From assembly GCF_000092925.1 (NCBI RefSeq), contig NC_014217.1:3038001-3102000 (forward strand): a DNA stretch of 64,000 nucleotides, in the 5' to 3' direction. The notes below the pieces were generated by a model. That model did not search any database, was not told the DNA's origin, and worked only from the letters and a program-made list of their open reading frames with translations. This stretch comes from Ancylobacter novellus DSM 506 (GTDB taxonomy: Bacteria > Pseudomonadota > Alphaproteobacteria > Rhizobiales > Xanthobacteraceae). Below, piece after piece: positions 62,585 to 64,000 of the stretch (position 1 is its first letter; each line of letters starts with the position of its first letter). The position numbers and the translations under genes are program-made.

Positions 62585-63820
62585 TCACCGCCCCGCGCGG
62601 AGCGCCGTGACCAGTTCCACCGTCGGATAGGAATCGGCCGGCATGCCCAGGCGCATCTGCTCGGTGCGGATCGCCTGCCGCGTCGCCGCGCCGACGATAC
62701 CGTCGACCCGCCCGACATGATGGCCGCGCGCATTGAGCAGGCGCTGCAGCTCCACCACCTGCGCCATGGACAGCACCGGAATGGCCTTGCCCTGCCCGCG
62801 GTTGAACGGCCCGGCGCCGGTCACGCGGGTGGCGAGATAGGCGGCCGAGGTGGCGTAGACCAGCGAGTTGTTCCACTCGGTGAAAACATCGAAATTCGGA
62901 TAAGCGAGGAAGGCCGGGCCGTTGCGGCCCATCGGCAGCAGCAGCGAGGCGGGAAGCTGGTCGGCCGGCAATTGCCCGCCGCCGGCGCGCATCACGCCCA
63001 TGCGCGCCCACTGCGCGCGCGGCAGCTTGATGGCGAGGTCCGCCTGGTCCCAGGGCAGGTTTTGCGGCACCCGCACTTCCTCCAGCCAGGGCTGGCCGGC
63101 CTTCCAGCCGAGCGCGCGGATGTAATTGGCGGCAGAGGCCAGCGCGTCCGGCGCCGAGCGGATCAGATCGACCCGCCCGTCGCCGTCGAAGTCGACGCCG
63201 TAGTTGAAATAATGGTCAGGCAGGAACTGGAACTGGCCGAGCTCGCCCGCCCATGGCCCGCGCATGGTCTGCGGGGTGAGGTCGCCGCGGTCGATAATCT
63301 TCAGCGCCGCCAGAAGCTGGGTGCGGAAGACGTCGGCGCGCCGGCAGTCCCAGGCCAGCGTCGCCACCGAGCGGATGGTCGACTTGTCGCCCATATTGGC
63401 GCCGAAATCGGTCTCCAGCCCCCAGAAAGAGACCAGCACCGCGCCGGGCACGCCGAATTGCTGCTCGATGCGCTGGAATAGCGCCGGATTGCGCTGGATC
63501 TGCTGGCGGCCCTGCTGGATGCGATAATTCGCGACCATGCGGTCGGAGAACTGGAAGAAGCTCTGGCCGAACACCTTCTGCCCGCGATCGGTGGCGACGA
63601 TGTCGGGGGCATAGGCGATGCCGTTCAGCGCCGTCGCCACGGTACGCGGCGAGACGCCCTGCGCCACCGCCTGCTGCTTGAAGCCCGCTATGAACTGGTC
63701 GAAGCCGGCACCGTTATTGCCGCAGCTCTGCTGGGCGAGCGCCGCGGCCGGCACGGCGAAAGGCGCGGCGAGCGCCGCCGCAAAAGCGGCCCGCCGGAAC
63801 AGGGTCTTCAGGCTGCGCAT
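62585..63820 (-). CDS. Lytic murein transglycosylase, MltB type, with peptidoglycan-binding domain
   Basis: A 411-residue exported enzyme that cleaves the peptidoglycan glycan chain to 1,6-anhydro ends. A signal peptide (RRAAFAAALAAPFAVPAAAL) precedes an SLT_2 domain with the catalytic Glu in SFWGLETDFGANMG, the GELGQFQFLPDHYFNYGVDF segment and DGDGRVDLIRSAPDALAS. A peptidoglycan-binding domain ends the protein (LSMAQVVELQRLLNARGHHV, DGIVGAATRQAIRTEQ). It is complete and converges with the CDF gene. Confidence 0.95.
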   Translation of the reverse strand: MRSLKTLFRRAAFAAALAAPFAVPAAALAQQSCGNNGAGFDQFIAGFKQQAVAQGVSPRTVATALNGIAYAPDIVATDRGQKVFGQSFFQFSDRMVANYRIQQGRQQIQRNPALFQRIEQQFGVPGAVLVSFWGLETDFGANMGDKSTIRSVATLAWDCRRADVFRTQLLAALKIIDRGDLTPQTMRGPWAGELGQFQFLPDHYFNYGVDFDGDGRVDLIRSAPDALASAANYIRALGWKAGQPWLEEVRVPQNLPWDQADLAIKLPRAQWARMGVMRAGGGQLPADQLPASLLLPMGRNGPAFLAYPNFDVFTEWNNSLVYATSAAYLATRVTGAGPFNRGQGKAIPVLSMAQVVELQRLLNARGHHVGRVDGIVGAATRQAIRTEQMRLGMPADSYPTVELVTALRAGR

Positions 63821-63952
63821 GCATTCCCCCGGATCGTTGAGCGTCGTTCCTCGCGAATCAGCAATCTACAGGAAATGCGGCAGCGTCGGGGTGACGGGCG
63901 CGGGCGCGAATTGACTTCGCCGCCGGCTTGGGCCGACAATCGACCCGTTCCA

Positions 63953-64000
63953 AGGGGAGCCCCGCTAGGGGGCTGAGAGATCGCCGGCCGGAAGGCAACG
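63953..64000 (+). ncRNA. 5' half of a TPP riboswitch (cut by the window end)
   Basis: The sequence AAGGGGAGCCCCGCTAGGGG then GCTGAGAG has the conserved P2/P3 elements of the thiamine pyrophosphate (THI box) aptamer, including the CTGAGAG that contacts the pyrimidine ring. The second half, with CCTGATCTGGATAAT-type sequence, would lie beyond base 64000. It should control a thiamine synthesis or transport gene just past the window. Confidence 0.85.

Overview
The window is high-GC DNA from an alphaproteobacterium, most likely order Hyphomicrobiales (Rhizobiales). This rests on a full-length NdvB/ChvB-type cyclic beta-1,2-glucan synthase, many short conserved proteins of the kind seen in rhizobia and Xanthobacteraceae (DUF6481, DUF1488, DUF5681-like, SPPSWEP-ending LysR), a FixJ-type response regulator and a palindromic intergenic repeat of rhizobial style. 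No rRNA, tRNA or CRISPR array was seen. Species cannot be named from the sequence alone.

Layout. 1-12.3 kb: a decayed IS3 fragment, then many small stress-type genes, two cold-shock proteins, ribosomal protein S21, a transglutaminase-like protein and a groES-groEL pair with a CIRCE-like site. 12.3-20.8 kb: the 2843-residue cyclic glucan synthase. 21-26 kb: a frameshifted DUF1254/DUF1214 gene, the relic of a LysR gene, and a quinone oxidoreductase operon divergent from an intact LysR gene. 26.8-31.6 kb: a complete branched-chain amino acid type ABC importer, tail to tail with a tautomerase. 32.2-40.9 kb: a FixJ-like regulator, a 968-residue winged-helix/STAND ATPase regulator, and a co-directional run of five genes (two epoxide-hydrolase-type alpha/beta hydrolases, Ohr, an uncharacterised small protein, an isochorismatase-type hydrolase), then DoxX. 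41-50.5 kb: small proteins, Rnk, a trimeric autotransporter and relics of phage genes. 51-54.8 kb: a mosaic with a 5'-truncated TauC-type permease, an HpsN-type dehydrogenase, an IS3 end, a tyrosine recombinase and a radC cut off inside its JAMM motif. From 54.8 kb on the genes look intact and housekeeping in style: map, a double GNAT, an aminotransferase, SDR, KDG-type kinase, CDF transporter, lytic transglycosylase, and at the very edge the 5' half of a TPP riboswitch.

How the parts fit. The most distinctive feature is a possible stress/electrophile regulon. A composite inverted repeat (half-sites GTATC and GATAC) lies upstream of the hydrolase/Ohr operon and again between the tautomerase and the response regulator. 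Looser versions lie near the same operon and in the intergenic region shared by LysR and the oxidoreductase operon. The operon and the LysR-linked locus each carry one copy of the same uncharacterised protein family. The regulator that binds these sites is not identified.

The left 54.8 kb shows many broken genes (frameshifts in YodC-like, DUF1254 and phage-like genes; truncated desaturase, SRAP, TauC, RadC; relics of IS3, LysR and a sorbosone-dehydrogenase-like gene). This fits an accessory region with repeated insertion and decay. Some single-base frameshifts could be assembly errors.
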